Counted from the first letter of the stretch, positions 53,233 through 63,422 are shown. The stretch is 64,000 nucleotides of DNA from Pandoraea norimbergensis (GCF_001465545.3 NZ_CP013480.3:1240001-1304000), one strand, 5' to 3'. The notes: generated from the sequence alone by a model not told the origin. Numbers and translations: made by a program.

Positions 53233-53763
53233 CTAGCGCTCGCTTTCCAGCAGCTTGAGCCAGGCGATCAGCCCGGCGTCGATCTGGGCGAGCGCTGCCG
53301 CCGGTAGGGGGGCAAGCATGCGGTGCTCGTTCGCCACGTGCGCGTCGACGGCGCGCTCGATCTGTGCGAACCCGGTGCCGGTCAACTGGACGAGCGTGCT
53401 GCGCGCGTCCTCCGGGTTCGGCACTCGCGTGATCCAGCCACGCGTTTCCAGACGTTGCAGGCGATGCGTCATCGTGCCGGACGTCACCATCAGTGTGGAA
53501 AACAACGCCGTCGGCGCCAGTCGATACGGCGCACCTGCGCGACGCAACGTCGCGAGCATGTCGAATTCCCAACCACTCATGTCGAACTCGGCGAACGTCG
53601 CGTCGAGTTGCTGCTGAACCAGCGCTGCACAGCGCTTCAGCCGGCCGATGATCGCCATCGGCGCGACGTCGAGATCGGGGCGCTCACGATTCCACTGCGC
53701 GAGGATCGCGTCGACCGCGTCGCCCGTACTACCCTCGCCCTTGCGCGTTTGTCGGCTCACCAT
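53233..53763 (-). CDS. MarR-family transcription regulator
   Basis: 176 residues from ATG 53763. Winged helix: LDATFAEFDMSGWEFDMLATLRRAGAPYRLAPTALFSTLMVTSGTMTHRLQRLETRGWITRVPNPEDARSTLVQLT. Represses by binding the two palindromes in the intergenic region to eamA. Length is above average for MarR (usually 140-150) because of an N-terminal extension. Confidence 0.92.
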   Translation of the reverse strand: MVSRQTRKGEGSTGDAVDAILAQWNRERPDLDVAPMAIIGRLKRCAALVQQQLDATFAEFDMSGWEFDMLATLRRAGAPYRLAPTALFSTLMVTSGTMTHRLQRLETRGWITRVPNPEDARSTLVQLTGTGFAQIERAVDAHVANEHRMLAPLPAAALAQIDAGLIAWLKLLESER

Positions 53764-53775
53764 GCGTAACCTCAC

Positions 53776-53834
53776 TTATCTTGACATCAAGACAAAATGA
53801 TACCAAACTGCAATTTATCTTGAATTGAAGATAA
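53776..53834. promoter_or_regulatory. Two MarR operators in the marR-eamA intergenic region
   Basis: TTATCTTGACATCAAGACAA (53776-53795) and TTATCTTGAATTGAAGATAA (53815-53834) share the half-site TTATCTTGA. The second is a near-perfect palindrome lying 6 bp before the eamA ATG. They would let the MarR protein repress both genes. Confidence 0.85.
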
Positions 53835-53840
53835 ATAATC

Positions 53841-54725
53841 ATGACGACTTCTACGTTGGTTTCGCCCGCGCGATTGAACTGGATCGACGTGTTGCTGACG
53901 GCGTTGGCCCCGATGATCTGGGGTTCGACCTACATCGTGACGACGCAGCTTTTGCCACCGGACCGGCCTTTCACAGCGGCCCTGATCCGGGTATTGCCCT
54001 CAGGGCTGTTGTTGCTCATCTACGCACGCCGCTGGCCGGTAACGCGCGATTGGGGGCGGTTGCTGGTGCTCTCTGCGTTGAACATCGGCGCGTTTCAGGC
54101 GTTGTTGTTCGTGGCAGCGTATCGGTTGCCGGGCGGTTTGGCTGCGGTGGTCGGTGCGATTCAGCCGTTACTCGTGATGGGGCTGGCGTGGGGCGTGGAG
54201 CACAATCGGCCGTTGGCACCGACTGTGTGGGCGGCCGTGGCGGGCGTGGTCGGCATGGCGATCCTGCTGCTTTCGCCGACGACGGTATTCGAGCCGGTGG
54301 GGATTCTGGCGGCGCTTGCCGGGGCGGCGAGTATGGCGACGGGGACTTATCTCACGCGTCGGTGGCGCGTTGAGATGCCGGTACTCGCGTTGACGGGTTG
54401 GCAGTTGGTGCTGGGTGGATTGATGCTGGCGCCGTTGGCGTTGTTCATCGACGCGCCGCTGCCGTCGCTCACGACGTTGCAGACGCTGGGATATTTGTAT
54501 TTGTCGGTGGCGGGGGCGTTGCTGGCTTACGCGTTGTGGTTTCGCGGGATTGCGCGTCTTGCGCCGGTCGCGGTGTCGTCGCTCGGGTTGTTGAGTCCGT
54601 TGACGGCGGTGGTGTTGGGATGGGTGTTGCTGGGGCAGGCGATGACGGGGTTGGCGTTCGTCGGGCTCGCGATGGTGTTCGTCAGCATCCTCGCTGTGCA
54701 GTGGACGGCGTCGCGGGGGAAGTGA
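53841..54725 (+). CDS. EamA/DMT-family exporter
   Basis: 294 residues, ten membrane helices in two EamA repeats (ALAPMIWGSTYIVTTQLL and TGWQLVLGGLMLAPLALF region). Drug/metabolite transporter superfamily; no substrate evidence. Starts 77 bp from the marR start, behind the two operators. Confidence 0.92.
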   Translation: MTTSTLVSPARLNWIDVLLTALAPMIWGSTYIVTTQLLPPDRPFTAALIRVLPSGLLLLIYARRWPVTRDWGRLLVLSALNIGAFQALLFVAAYRLPGGLAAVVGAIQPLLVMGLAWGVEHNRPLAPTVWAAVAGVVGMAILLLSPTTVFEPVGILAALAGAASMATGTYLTRRWRVEMPVLALTGWQLVLGGLMLAPLALFIDAPLPSLTTLQTLGYLYLSVAGALLAYALWFRGIARLAPVAVSSLGLLSPLTAVVLGWVLLGQAMTGLAFVGLAMVFVSILAVQWTASRGK

Positions 54726-54768
54726 TTCCCCCGGATGCCTTTGCTCGTCGCGAGTCGCGAATCCGCCG

Positions 54769-55245
54769 TTACGCTGCCACCCAGTCGCCCGACTTGCCGC
54801 CGTGCTTCTCCAGCACGCGCACGTCGGTGATGGTCATGCCGCGATCGACGGCTTTGCACATGTCGTAGATCGTCAGCAGGCCGACTTGCACGGCGGTGAG
54901 GGCTTCCATTTCAACGCCGGTGCGGCCGATGGTTTCCACTTGCGTGCGGCAATGGACCGCATTTGCGCCGTCGTCGACGAGAAACTCGACCGTCACGCGC
55001 GTGAGCGCCAGCGGATGACACAGCGGAATCAGATCTGCCGTGCGCTTGGCGCCTTGAATGGCGGCAATGCGCGCAATACCGAGCACGTCACCTTTCTTCG
55101 CGGTGCCGGTGCGAATCAGCGCCAGCGTCTCGGGCTTCATGAGGATGGTGCCGCGTGCGACGGCGATGCGGTGCGTGCTGTCCTTGCCGCCGACGTCGAC
55201 CATATGGGCCTGACCAGCGGTGTCGAAATGGGTAAGTTCTGCCAT
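54769..55245 (-). CDS. moaC: Cyclic pyranopterin monophosphate synthase MoaC
   Basis: 158 residues from ATG 55245. MoaC signatures: [87 protein letters not shown]. Makes cPMP in molybdenum cofactor biosynthesis. Divergent from the M48 protease gene. Confidence 0.98.
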   Translation of the reverse strand: MAELTHFDTAGQAHMVDVGGKDSTHRIAVARGTILMKPETLALIRTGTAKKGDVLGIARIAAIQGAKRTADLIPLCHPLALTRVTVEFLVDDGANAVHCRTQVETIGRTGVEMEALTAVQVGLLTIYDMCKAVDRGMTITDVRVLEKHGGKSGDWVAA

Positions 55246-55362
55246 GGATAGGTGCCAAATGTGATGTGCGGCGCCTGTCGGGAAACGCGCAGGGAACGTC
55301 CACACTTGGCTGCTATCATAGCAGCAGCCTCGAATGACCTGCGCCATGCCGCGCCCATTTCC

Positions 55363-56931
55363 ATGACGCGTTCATCACATTCGTTCCGCGCTTTGTCACG
55401 CACTTCCCGCTGGCGGCGGACCGTCGCCTGGGCGTTGCTGCCGGTGATGAGCGCGATGACGTTCGCGGCGGCCGTGGTGCCCACACAAGCAGCGGCGCAG
55501 TCGCTGCCGACACTCGGACAAAGTTCGGCTTCCGATTTATCTCCCGCGATGGAACGCAAGCTCGGCGAGCGGGTGATGCGCGAGATTCGCGCCGACCCCG
55601 ACTATCTCTCCGATCTGCTGCTCTCCGATTACATCAATACGCTTGGCGGCAAGCTGGTCGCGGCCACGCGCAAGGTGGGACTCGATGCTAGCCAGAGTTT
55701 CGAGTTCTTCGTGGTGCGCGACGCCGCCATCAATGCGTTTTCGCTGCCCGGCGGATTCATCGGCATCAATACGGGGTTGATCGTCACGACACGTACCGAA
55801 TCGGAACTCGCGTCGGTGGTGGGGCACGAGACGGGACACGTCTTGCAGCACCACATCGCACGAATGCTCGGACAGCAGTCGCAGAACTCGTGGATTGCGC
55901 TCGGCGGCATGCTGCTCGGCTTGCTCGCCGGGATTGGCGCGCGCAGCTCCGATCTGGGGTTGGGTATTGCCATGGGCGGGCAGGGGTTGGCCGCAGACCG
56001 GCAATTGCGCTTCTCACGTGACGCCGAACGCGAAGCCGATCGTGTCGGCTTTCAGTTGCTGCAAGCAGCGGGCTTCGATACGTACGCGATGCCGACATTC
56101 TTCGAGCGCTTACAACGTGCGGATGCGATCAACGAAGCGGGGGTGCCCGAGTACGTGCGCACGCACCCGCTGACGACAGAGCGCATTGCCGACATGCTCA
56201 ACCGTTCGCGTAACGTGGGCTACCGTCAGCCGGAGCAATCGCCGGAATATGCGTTTGTGCGGGCGCGCTCGCTGGTGTTGCAGCAGAAGTCGGCGAGCGA
56301 CTTCGCGACGATTGCCGATGCGCAGCGCACGGCCATTCGCTCCCAGACGGCACCCAGTGTCGCGGGGGCATGGTATGCGGTGGCGTTGGCGGAGTACAAA
56401 CAGCATCGCTGGGAGCCGGCACGCGAGGCGCTCGAGAAGTCGCGTGCGGCGTTTGGCGGTACGGGCGCGGGCACGCCGAGTCTGGCGGTGCTGGCGTCTG
56501 ACATCGCGCGCATGCAGGGCAAACCAGCCGAAGCGCTGCGCATTGCCACGGACGCGCGTGCGGCATTCCCGCTCTCACAGGCGTCCGACATGGCGTATGC
56601 GGATGCGCTGGTGGCCAGTCAACGGATTCCCGAAGCGACTAAATTTCTGAAAGAGCAGGTCGAGCGCTATCGCAGTGAGCCGATCTGGTGGCGTGCGTTG
56701 GCGGGGGCATGGGCGGCAGGCGGCAAGCGCGCCAAGCAGCACGAAGCGCTGGCTGAGCAGTACGCACTACAAGGCCAATGGATGGCCGCCGTCAGCCAGT
56801 TGAAACTCGCCCGCGATGCCGGCGACGCCGACTTCTACGAAATGTCGACCATCGACGCACGACTGCACGAATTCCAACGTCGCTATAAAGAAGACAAGGA
56901 AGACGAGAAGGACTTCAAGCAGTTCGGGTGA
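55363..56931 (+). CDS. bepA: M48 metalloprotease with TPR-like tail (BepA/YfgC-like)
   Basis: 522 residues from ATG 55363. Signal peptide to about residue 46 (PTQAAAQ). Zinc motif HETGH (155-159) and the third ligand in [11 protein letters not shown]. The C-terminal half (about 300-500) is TPR-like helices. BepA-type enzymes degrade or chaperone stalled outer-membrane proteins such as LptD and BAM substrates. Length compares with E. coli BepA (487). Confidence 0.9.
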   Translation: MTRSSHSFRALSRTSRWRRTVAWALLPVMSAMTFAAAVVPTQAAAQSLPTLGQSSASDLSPAMERKLGERVMREIRADPDYLSDLLLSDYINTLGGKLVAATRKVGLDASQSFEFFVVRDAAINAFSLPGGFIGINTGLIVTTRTESELASVVGHETGHVLQHHIARMLGQQSQNSWIALGGMLLGLLAGIGARSSDLGLGIAMGGQGLAADRQLRFSRDAEREADRVGFQLLQAAGFDTYAMPTFFERLQRADAINEAGVPEYVRTHPLTTERIADMLNRSRNVGYRQPEQSPEYAFVRARSLVLQQKSASDFATIADAQRTAIRSQTAPSVAGAWYAVALAEYKQHRWEPAREALEKSRAAFGGTGAGTPSLAVLASDIARMQGKPAEALRIATDARAAFPLSQASDMAYADALVASQRIPEATKFLKEQVERYRSEPIWWRALAGAWAAGGKRAKQHEALAEQYALQGQWMAAVSQLKLARDAGDADFYEMSTIDARLHEFQRRYKEDKEDEKDFKQFG

Positions 56932-57076
56932 CGGGCGTGCATGGATTGGTGGATGCGGTTGCCGACAGTGGCTCGCATCTTCGGATATTCCCCAGCGAGT
57001 AATCGGACAATCGCCATTGCGCGTCGCCCGCCATGGGGCCAGCATGCATTGACCCTGTTTGCTGTGATCCTCGTAC

Positions 57077-58378
57077 GTGACTCCCTTCGTTGCTTACCTC
57101 ACCCTCGACCTGCTGCTCGCGTGCTACCTCGGTATGTGGAATGCGACGGTACCCGTGTTGTTGCTCACACGCTTTGGTACGGCGAGCGTCGTCGCGTACG
57201 AGATCGCGCTGGCCGTGTGTGCGGTAGTTGCGCTTCCGTTGGCCGCCGCGTGGGCTGAGCGTCTGCCGCGTGGCCACGTGATACGTCTGGCTTGTGTGAT
57301 GATCGCGGTGTCGGGCGTTTCACGGCTCGCCATCATGAGCGCGGCGAGTGGCGTCGTCTTCTGGGCCGTCAACGATGCCATCGCGGTGATTGCTTTTGCG
57401 CTCGCACAACCGCTGCTGAGCGTCTATCCCGCCGAAACCGTTTCGCAAGCTCGCGTGATGGCCGCTTTTCGGCAGCGCCGTGTCGTGGTCAGTCTCGGGC
57501 GCATCAGCGGCCCGATACTCGTGGCCGCTGTATTGACGTTCTGGTCTCCGGCACATGCCCTTTTGGGGATCGCGATTCTCGGTTGTGCGACACCGCTCCT
57601 TGTCGCTCGGTTGCCGTCGTTGTCCACGCAAGATGACGTTGCACGGGGAACCGTCTCAGCGCGCGCCCGATTGCGCAACGTCTTCTCGGGTTTTGTTCTG
57701 AAAGTCCAACTACCCGCGGAGCGATTCTTCACGCTATGCGATACGTTGCTCGGTGTCGCAACCGCCAGCATCGTTCCGATGCTTATCCCTCAATTGACGC
57801 GATGGGCATCGCTTCCGGAATCACAAGTTGGCTGGTTGATTGCCGCCTTCGTCATCGGATCCATTGCGGGTGTGGCGATCCTTCACCCGCGCATATCGCG
57901 CCTGTTGAACCATCGGTTCGGTTATGTCTCGACGTGGTTAGGGCTAGGGGTCTGCCTTGCGGTGACGTGCGCCGCGCGGAGTGCCATTGGACTTGCCGCC
58001 GGGTTGGCGCTTGCAGGGGCCGTGGGGGCGTGCCTTGCAATGACGGGGGTCGATCGACGCATGATTGCCATGCCACCGTCAGTGCGCATTCGCGTTGCCG
58101 GTGCAACGCTGCTCACCGGACAATTGGCGAGCATGTTGTCGTTCGCGCTCTATGGCGCGGCGTTCTCCGGCGCTCAGGTGAGCGAGTCGCTCTCGTGGCT
58201 GTGGTGTTTGTATGCAAGTGTTGTCGCCGTTGCCGCCATGGTGGCTTTCGTTATGCGCGAGCCGTGGGCGTTGCTCAAAGAGGGGACGGCGGAAGGCAGT
58301 GCAGCACGGTTCTACTCGGACAAATATCCCGAGGTGTTCGCCGAGGGGGTGTCGGTATCGCGCGACGCTACCGGGTAA
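57077..58378 (+). CDS. MFS-type transporter
   Basis: 433 residues from GTG 57077. About twelve hydrophobic segments; charged segments after helix 2 (AWAERLPRGHVIRLA) are MFS-like. Lower GC and codon quality than its neighbours at places. Cytosolic tail about 400-433. Substrate not recognised. Confidence 0.72.
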   Translation: MTPFVAYLTLDLLLACYLGMWNATVPVLLLTRFGTASVVAYEIALAVCAVVALPLAAAWAERLPRGHVIRLACVMIAVSGVSRLAIMSAASGVVFWAVNDAIAVIAFALAQPLLSVYPAETVSQARVMAAFRQRRVVVSLGRISGPILVAAVLTFWSPAHALLGIAILGCATPLLVARLPSLSTQDDVARGTVSARARLRNVFSGFVLKVQLPAERFFTLCDTLLGVATASIVPMLIPQLTRWASLPESQVGWLIAAFVIGSIAGVAILHPRISRLLNHRFGYVSTWLGLGVCLAVTCAARSAIGLAAGLALAGAVGACLAMTGVDRRMIAMPPSVRIRVAGATLLTGQLASMLSFALYGAAFSGAQVSESLSWLWCLYASVVAVAAMVAFVMREPWALLKEGTAEGSAARFYSDKYPEVFAEGVSVSRDATG

Positions 58379-58381
58379 CGT

Positions 58382-59074
58382 TCAGTTGCCTGCGCCTTCG
58401 GCCTGCGGATCCCGCTCGAACCCATACGCCTGCGGCAACGTGCCCGCATGCACGGTGGTGAACGGTAACGATTCGCCGTTCTGCCAATGCAGGCGAACCG
58501 CCGCTTCGGCGTCCGCCGTGTCGTCAGCGGTTTGCGCGATTTCGGCCGCCTGCGCTAAATCGGAGACGCGTGTCAGCAGATCGATGTCGTGATCGTGCAG
58601 CAAGGCCAGTGGCGCAACGGGACGAATGCGATCATCCGCATTGTCATCGCCATTCCCACCATTCCCACGCACCGCAGGCGTTTCTCCAACAAACGCCACG
58701 TTGCCATCCTCATCCAGCAGACAAGCCTGCGGCACGAACGCATGTCCCAACTGATCCGTCAGCACCGGTGCACCGTTGCCCTCGTTCGCTGCCGCATCCC
58801 ACGACAGGCGCACGACGAACGGCGCATACGCCAGCCCGACATACACGCGCTGCGGGCCGTTCTGGAAATACCACCGTCCGGCCTCGTCGCTGTCGTAATT
58901 ACGCGCAATAAACGCCAGCAATGCCGTGTGACGAATCGGATCGCCCGCAGTGCCCGCCGCCTGCGCAGCCTCGTCGCGCATGCGCCACTGCCCGCGACGG
59001 TCGAGCGAGAGCCAGCCGTAGCAGTGCGGCACGTTGGGCCACTTGGCCATGGCCTGTCGAACAATCTCATCCAT
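58382..59074 (-). CDS. Conserved DUF protein coupled to YheT-like hydrolase
   Basis: 230 residues. Start ATG 59074 overlaps the end of the hydrolase gene by 8 bp, so it is coupled. N-terminus DEIVRQAMAKWPNVPHCYGWLSLDRRGQWRMRDE is a family seen in Burkholderiales beside this hydrolase (possibly DUF2946/DUF2944; not certain). It seems to combine DUF-like N-domain with a beta-rich middle (GRWYFQNGPQRVYVGL). Function unknown. Confidence 0.72.
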   Translation of the reverse strand: MDEIVRQAMAKWPNVPHCYGWLSLDRRGQWRMRDEAAQAAGTAGDPIRHTALLAFIARNYDSDEAGRWYFQNGPQRVYVGLAYAPFVVRLSWDAAANEGNGAPVLTDQLGHAFVPQACLLDEDGNVAFVGETPAVRGNGGNGDDNADDRIRPVAPLALLHDHDIDLLTRVSDLAQAAEIAQTADDTADAEAAVRLHWQNGESLPFTTVHAGTLPQAYGFERDPQAEGAGN

Positions 59075-60104
59075 GGGGCGCTCGGGGAAGGAACTGGCGG
59101 AAATAATCGACGACGGTACGCGGCATCCACGTCATGCCGCCGGGAAACGGCCCGCTCATGAAGCCGACATGCCCGCCATTGGCCGGTTGCAGCAAATGCA
59201 CGAAGCGCCCGACATCGGCCTCGCCGGGTAACGCGCTGGCAGGCTGGAACGGATCGTTGCGCGCGTTGAGCACCAGCGTCGGCACTTCAATGGCCGGCAA
59301 GATCGGTTTGCTCGACGCCCGCGTGTAGTAATCGAACGCGCTGTGATAGCCATGCAACGGCGCTGTCACCACATGATCGAACTCGCCGAGATCGCGCGCC
59401 GACATCATCAGGTCGCGGTCGTACAGTCCCGGGTACTGTTCGAGCTTGGCCAGCGCCTTCTTCTTGAGCGTGCCCAGAAAGTTGCGCGTGTACACCATGT
59501 TGAAGCCGTGCGAGAGCGCCAGCCCACCCGCACGAAGATCGAGCGGTGCCGACACGGCACTCGCGGCAGTCACGATTTGCGCGGCATCGCTTTCGCGCTC
59601 ACCGAGCCAGCGCAGCAATACATTGCCGCCCAGCGACACGCCTGCCGCAAACATCGGCCCCGACACATGCGAGCGCAAGCGCCGCAGTATCCAGTCGATC
59701 TCGGTGCTGTCGCCCGAATGGTAAAAGCGCGGCGCACGGTTCATGCGGCCGCTGCAACTGCGAAAGTGGGGAATGACACCGCGCCAGCCAAGCGCTTCGA
59801 CTTCGCGCATCAACGTGCGCGCGTAATGACTGTCGGAGCTGCCTTCCAACCCGTGAAACAACACGACGAGCGGTGTTTCGACAAGATCGGCCGGCGCGGG
59901 CGGCGCCTTGTCCGACGCCGGTGGGGCGACCAGCCAGTCGACGTCGACGAAATCGCCGTCGGGGGTATCCCACGTCTCACGCCGGAATTCGACCGGCGGG
60001 CGTCTGCCCAGCAGCGCCGGGTAAATCGTCTGGCTGTGCCCGTCGGGCAACCACCGGGGCGACCGGTAATCGGCGGGGAAGAATGTCGCTGGCCGGGCCG
60101 TCAT
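59067..60104 (-). CDS. Alpha/beta hydrolase, YheT family
   Basis: 345 residues. Catalytic serine in GVSLGG (about 155-160), oxyanion segment VVLFHGLEGSSDSHYARTLM, acidic residue near NARNDPFQP, histidine in NGGHVGF. YheT family esterase/lipase; substrate unknown. Family length usually 320-340. Confidence 0.88.
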   Translation of the reverse strand: MTARPATFFPADYRSPRWLPDGHSQTIYPALLGRRPPVEFRRETWDTPDGDFVDVDWLVAPPASDKAPPAPADLVETPLVVLFHGLEGSSDSHYARTLMREVEALGWRGVIPHFRSCSGRMNRAPRFYHSGDSTEIDWILRRLRSHVSGPMFAAGVSLGGNVLLRWLGERESDAAQIVTAASAVSAPLDLRAGGLALSHGFNMVYTRNFLGTLKKKALAKLEQYPGLYDRDLMMSARDLGEFDHVVTAPLHGYHSAFDYYTRASSKPILPAIEVPTLVLNARNDPFQPASALPGEADVGRFVHLLQPANGGHVGFMSGPFPGGMTWMPRTVVDYFRQFLPRAPHG

Positions 60105-60128
60105 GTTGACCTCATGACCTTGTGACGA

Positions 60129-60584
60129 TCAGTGCAGCCCGTCCGGACGGGCGTGCATCATCAAACTGAATTGCTCGACGGCGTGCTGCGGCAGCGGGCT
60201 CGAATGGATGTGCGCGAAACGCCAGTCCCCTTGCTCGTGCACCAGCACATACGTCGTGTGAATGAGCTGGGCGGTCGTCTGCCCGGCGTCTTCCTTGCCC
60301 ACGCGCATCGCTTCGGTGGCGGTGTGCACGACCGTGCCGACGGTGTCGTACTCGGTCGTATCGAGCGAATCGATCAGCACCACGCTCTGCGAGAACTGCG
60401 CGACCAGCCCGCTGCGAATCTGCTCCAGACCGTCCCAGCGCGTACCGTCGGGGCGAATGTAGCTCACGAAATCTTCGTTCGCCCACAGCGACATCGCACG
60501 ATCCGTCTGGCCTCTGCGCAGCGCGTCATAAAAGGCCGTGATGGTTTCACTGGCGGCATCGAACAGGCGGACAAAACGTGGCAT
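60129..60584 (-). CDS. SnoaL-like (NTF2-fold) protein
   Basis: 151 residues. SnoaL/DUF4440-type fold: AASETITAFYDALRRGQTDRAMSLWANEDFVSYIRPDG, GLEQIRSGLVAQF, HTTYVLVHEQGDWRFAHIHSSPL. Likely small enzyme or ligand-binding protein. Lies between waaF and the hydrolase, on the same strand. Confidence 0.82.
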   Translation of the reverse strand: MPRFVRLFDAASETITAFYDALRRGQTDRAMSLWANEDFVSYIRPDGTRWDGLEQIRSGLVAQFSQSVVLIDSLDTTEYDTVGTVVHTATEAMRVGKEDAGQTTAQLIHTTYVLVHEQGDWRFAHIHSSPLPQHAVEQFSLMMHARPDGLH

Positions 60585-60620
60585 GAGGATTTACCGTTGG
60601 GTTTAACCGAGGGGCGAAAC

Positions 60621-61646
60621 TTACCGCTGCGTGAGCAGAATGTTGCGCAGATTCGCGAACACGTGCTCCGGCATCAGCTCGTTCAGGCAGCGCGTATGGC
60701 CCAACGGACACTCGCGCGCGAAACACGGGCTGCATTCCAATTGTAGCCACAGGATGTGGGCTTGATCGGACAGCGGCGGGGTGTGGCGCGGATCGGACGA
60801 TCCGAACAGTGCGATCTGCGGGCGGCGCAGGGCAGCCGTCACGTGCATGAGCCCCGAATCGTTGCTCACCACCGCGTTGGCACGCGCCAGCAACGCACAG
60901 GCTTCCGCCAGCGATGTCTGACCGCACAGATTGCGCACGAACGGCGCGTCGGCGGCGATCTGCTGGGCCAGCGCACCATCCTTGCCCGAGCCGAGCGCGA
61001 TGATCTGCGCATACGGGAACGAGCGGCGCACCAGTTGCGCCAACTGCGCAAAGTGGCCCGGCGGCCAGCGCTTGGCCGGTCCGAACTCGGCGCCCGGGCA
61101 GAACACCACGAGCGGCACACGCAGATCGAGACCGAAGCGCGCGAACACGCGCGCCGACTCGTTCAAGTCGGCTTCGATACGCGGCGTCGGCAGCGTTTCG
61201 GGCAGCTTGGCACCGGGCGCGAACGCCAGCGCAGCGTAATGCCGCACCATCGGCGGGCGCTCGTCTTTGCGCGGGTTGGCGTGGCGCACGTTGAGCAGGC
61301 CGTAGCGCTGCTCGCCCTTGTAGCCGATGCGCAACGGAATGCGCGCCAGCCACGGAATCAGCGCCGATTTGAAGGAATTCGGCAGCACATAGGCGGCGTC
61401 GTAACCCTCGTCGGCGAGCACGCTCGCGAGCTGATAACGCGCGAGCGGCTGCAACTTGCCGTGCGCGAGGTCGGTCGAGACCACGCGCGAAATCTCCGGC
61501 ATGCGCTCCAGAACCGGGGCGACCCAGCTCGGTGCGATCGCGTCGATGGTCAGACGCGGATGCAGACGCTTGAGCAGGGTAAACAACGGCTGCGCCATCA
61601 GCGCGTCCCCAATCCAGTTGGGGGCGATCACCAAGGCTTTATGCAT
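60621..61646 (-). CDS. waaF: Lipopolysaccharide heptosyltransferase II WaaF
   Basis: 341 residues. GT9 family: ALVIAPNWIGDALMAQPLFTLLKRLHP, FCPGAEFGPAKRWPPGHFAQLA, VVSNDSGLMHVTAALRRPQIALFGSSDPRHTPP. Adds the second heptose to lipid A-core. Length matches the family (about 345). Same strand as the zinc-finger gene upstream. Confidence 0.95.
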   Translation of the reverse strand: MHKALVIAPNWIGDALMAQPLFTLLKRLHPRLTIDAIAPSWVAPVLERMPEISRVVSTDLAHGKLQPLARYQLASVLADEGYDAAYVLPNSFKSALIPWLARIPLRIGYKGEQRYGLLNVRHANPRKDERPPMVRHYAALAFAPGAKLPETLPTPRIEADLNESARVFARFGLDLRVPLVVFCPGAEFGPAKRWPPGHFAQLAQLVRRSFPYAQIIALGSGKDGALAQQIAADAPFVRNLCGQTSLAEACALLARANAVVSNDSGLMHVTAALRRPQIALFGSSDPRHTPPLSDQAHILWLQLECSPCFARECPLGHTRCLNELMPEHVFANLRNILLTQR

Positions 61647-61749
61647 CGTGGCGGAGACTCTAAACGTTAAGCGTAGCGATGAAACTCACAGGTGACCGGC
61701 GCGGCAATTGCGTCCGCACGGTCAGGGCTTGCATGACCTGTCAGGCGGC

Positions 61750-61947
61750 TTAGTGGTGACCCTTGAGTACCACGCCGGCCTTCAGGCGATAGCGCGTGCC
61801 GCAATACGGGCAGGCGGCTTCGCCATGGGTCACATCGATGAACACGCGGGGATGGGCACTCCAGGCTTCCATCTTCGGGTTCGGGCAATGCACCGGCAGA
61901 TCTTCAGCGCCGACTTCGACGATCGGCATTTGTTTGACTTCGCTCAT
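61750..61947 (-). CDS. zf-CHCC zinc-finger domain protein
   Basis: 65 residues. CPYCGTRY and HCPNP motifs with AWSAHPRVFIDVTHGEAACPYCGTRYRL, the zf-CHCC family (NDUFS6-like fold). Function unknown, conserved beside waaF in Burkholderiales. Confidence 0.9.
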   Translation of the reverse strand: MSEVKQMPIVEVGAEDLPVHCPNPKMEAWSAHPRVFIDVTHGEAACPYCGTRYRLKAGVVLKGHH

Positions 61948-62316
61948 GGGGTTCAGACCGTGATGGGTGTTCGGGTATTCGGAATTTCGGGGCCGGCACG
62001 GCTCACCTTACAGGCCAGCGTGCTCACCAAAAGTCGCTATTGTAAAGCAGCCGCCCCCTTTGCGGACGGCTCGCGGCGCGCACCGGCGCGCGTCGCACGG
62101 GCGAATGCTGCGGCAACGTGGCGCATATGCGACACCTCAAGCGTTGTACCTGCAAAAACCGGCAGTAACTGCCTCACAGCGTACTAAGCAACTATTTACC
62201 GTGACTATAATGGCCTGTCGTCCGCCATAGATGATGAATATATTCAGGAGACAATCCGGCAACGCCAGGCGGGCGAACGGGCGTGCCGGGCGCCGTCGGG
62301 ACCGCTTTGCCCCGCA
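61948..62316. other. Intergenic region between zinc-finger gene and azlC
   Basis: 369 bp with no supported gene. A TATAAT (62206-62211) lies about 105 bp before azlC, without a good -35. The GC-rich last 70 bp could be coding only in poor frames. Confidence 0.5.
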
Positions 62317-63099
62317 ATGCCATCCAGTGCGCCGCTTGCCACGGCGCTCGCCCCCAAGACCATGCCAACGCTTCGTTTGCCTGCCGCTGAACGTGAAGGG
62401 TTCGCGGCCGGTTTTCGCATTATTTCGCCGCTGTTGCCTGCCATCTTCTCGTGGGGCCTCGTGACCGGGGTGGCCATGAGCAAATCGGTGCTCACCGTGC
62501 CACAAGCCATCGGCATGAGCCTGATGCTCTACGCCGGTTCGGCGCAGCTAGCCACGCTGCCCCTGTTCGCCGCCGGTATGCCGCTCTGGACGATTTTGCT
62601 CACGGTCGCCATCGTCAACCTGCGTTTTGTGATCTTCAGCGCGGCGCTGCAACCCCATTTTTCCTACCTGTCGCTGCCCCGGCGCATTGTGCTGGGCTAC
62701 GTGAACGGCGATCTGGGCTTCGTGATGTTCATGAACCAGAATTTCGCCAACGGTTACGTGCCGGGCAAGGAGGGCACGTACTTCGGCATCACGATCAGCA
62801 ACTGGGCGGTGTGGCACGTGTCGTCCATCCTCGGCATCATGCTCGGCGCCCTCGTGCCCGACAGTTGGGGGCTGGGTTTCGCGGGTACGCTGGCGCTCAT
62901 CCCGATGATGGTGCACACGATCACCACCCGCTCGATGCTGCTCGCCGTGACGCTGGCCTCGGTCATCGGGTTGCTCGCGTTCGATCTGCCGTACCGGCTC
63001 AACCTCGTGCTGGGCGTTGTCGGCGCCCTCGCGGCAGGCATGGTGTGCGACGAACTGAGCGCGCGCCACGCGCGCAAGCTGAGCGGGGGGCAGCGCTGA
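62317..63099 (+). CDS. azlC: AzlC-family branched-chain amino acid exporter, large subunit
   Basis: 260 residues from ATG 62317 (ATG 62362 also possible). Seven or eight membrane helices: GLVTGVAMSKSVLTVPQAIGMSLMLYAGSAQLATLPL and IVNLRFVIFSAAL. AzlC with AzlD exports branched-chain amino acids. Stop overlaps azlD by 1 nt. Confidence 0.93.
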   Translation: MPSSAPLATALAPKTMPTLRLPAAEREGFAAGFRIISPLLPAIFSWGLVTGVAMSKSVLTVPQAIGMSLMLYAGSAQLATLPLFAAGMPLWTILLTVAIVNLRFVIFSAALQPHFSYLSLPRRIVLGYVNGDLGFVMFMNQNFANGYVPGKEGTYFGITISNWAVWHVSSILGIMLGALVPDSWGLGFAGTLALIPMMVHTITTRSMLLAVTLASVIGLLAFDLPYRLNLVLGVVGALAAGMVCDELSARHARKLSGGQR

Positions 63100-63422
63100 T
63101 GAGCACGCTCGAAATCTGGTTTGCCTTCGTGGCCATGACCGCCGTGACCGTGCTCACGCGCACCTTCTTCCTGCTTGCCGGTGAGCGGGTCGCGCTGCCG
63201 CAGCGCTTGCAACGCGCGCTGCGCTATGCCCCGGCGGCGGCGCTGGCGGTCATCGTGGTGCCCGAGGTGCTGCTGCTCGACCATCAGTTCGCGCTGCACA
63301 TCGGCAATCACAAGCTGGCCGCCGCGGTGGCGGCCACCGGCTGGTTCGTCTGGCGGCGGAACATGATCGAGATGATCGTCATCGGCATGGCGGTCTATAC
63401 CCTCGGGCGGTTGTTCCTCTAA
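63099..63422 (+). CDS. azlD: AzlD-family branched-chain amino acid exporter, small subunit
   Basis: 107 residues, four membrane helices; TFFLLAGERVALPQRLQRALRYAPAAALAVIVVPEVLL is the family core. Its ATG overlaps the azlC stop (TGATG), so the two subunits are coupled. Confidence 0.93.
   Translation: MSTLEIWFAFVAMTAVTVLTRTFFLLAGERVALPQRLQRALRYAPAAALAVIVVPEVLLLDHQFALHIGNHKLAAAVAATGWFVWRRNMIEMIVIGMAVYTLGRLFL

Noticed and set aside
60105..60128. Possible small regulatory RNA between hydrolase and SnoaL genes
   Set aside because: Only 24 bp without secondary structure.
61948..62316. Missing branched-chain aminotransferase between zinc-finger gene and azlC
   Set aside because: I recall ilvE near these genes in some Burkholderia, but no remnant is visible here and the memory cannot be checked; not claimed.
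62231..62464. 77-codon ORF overlapping the start of azlC
   Set aside because: Arg/Pro-rich composition, no family, overlaps the clear azlC start.
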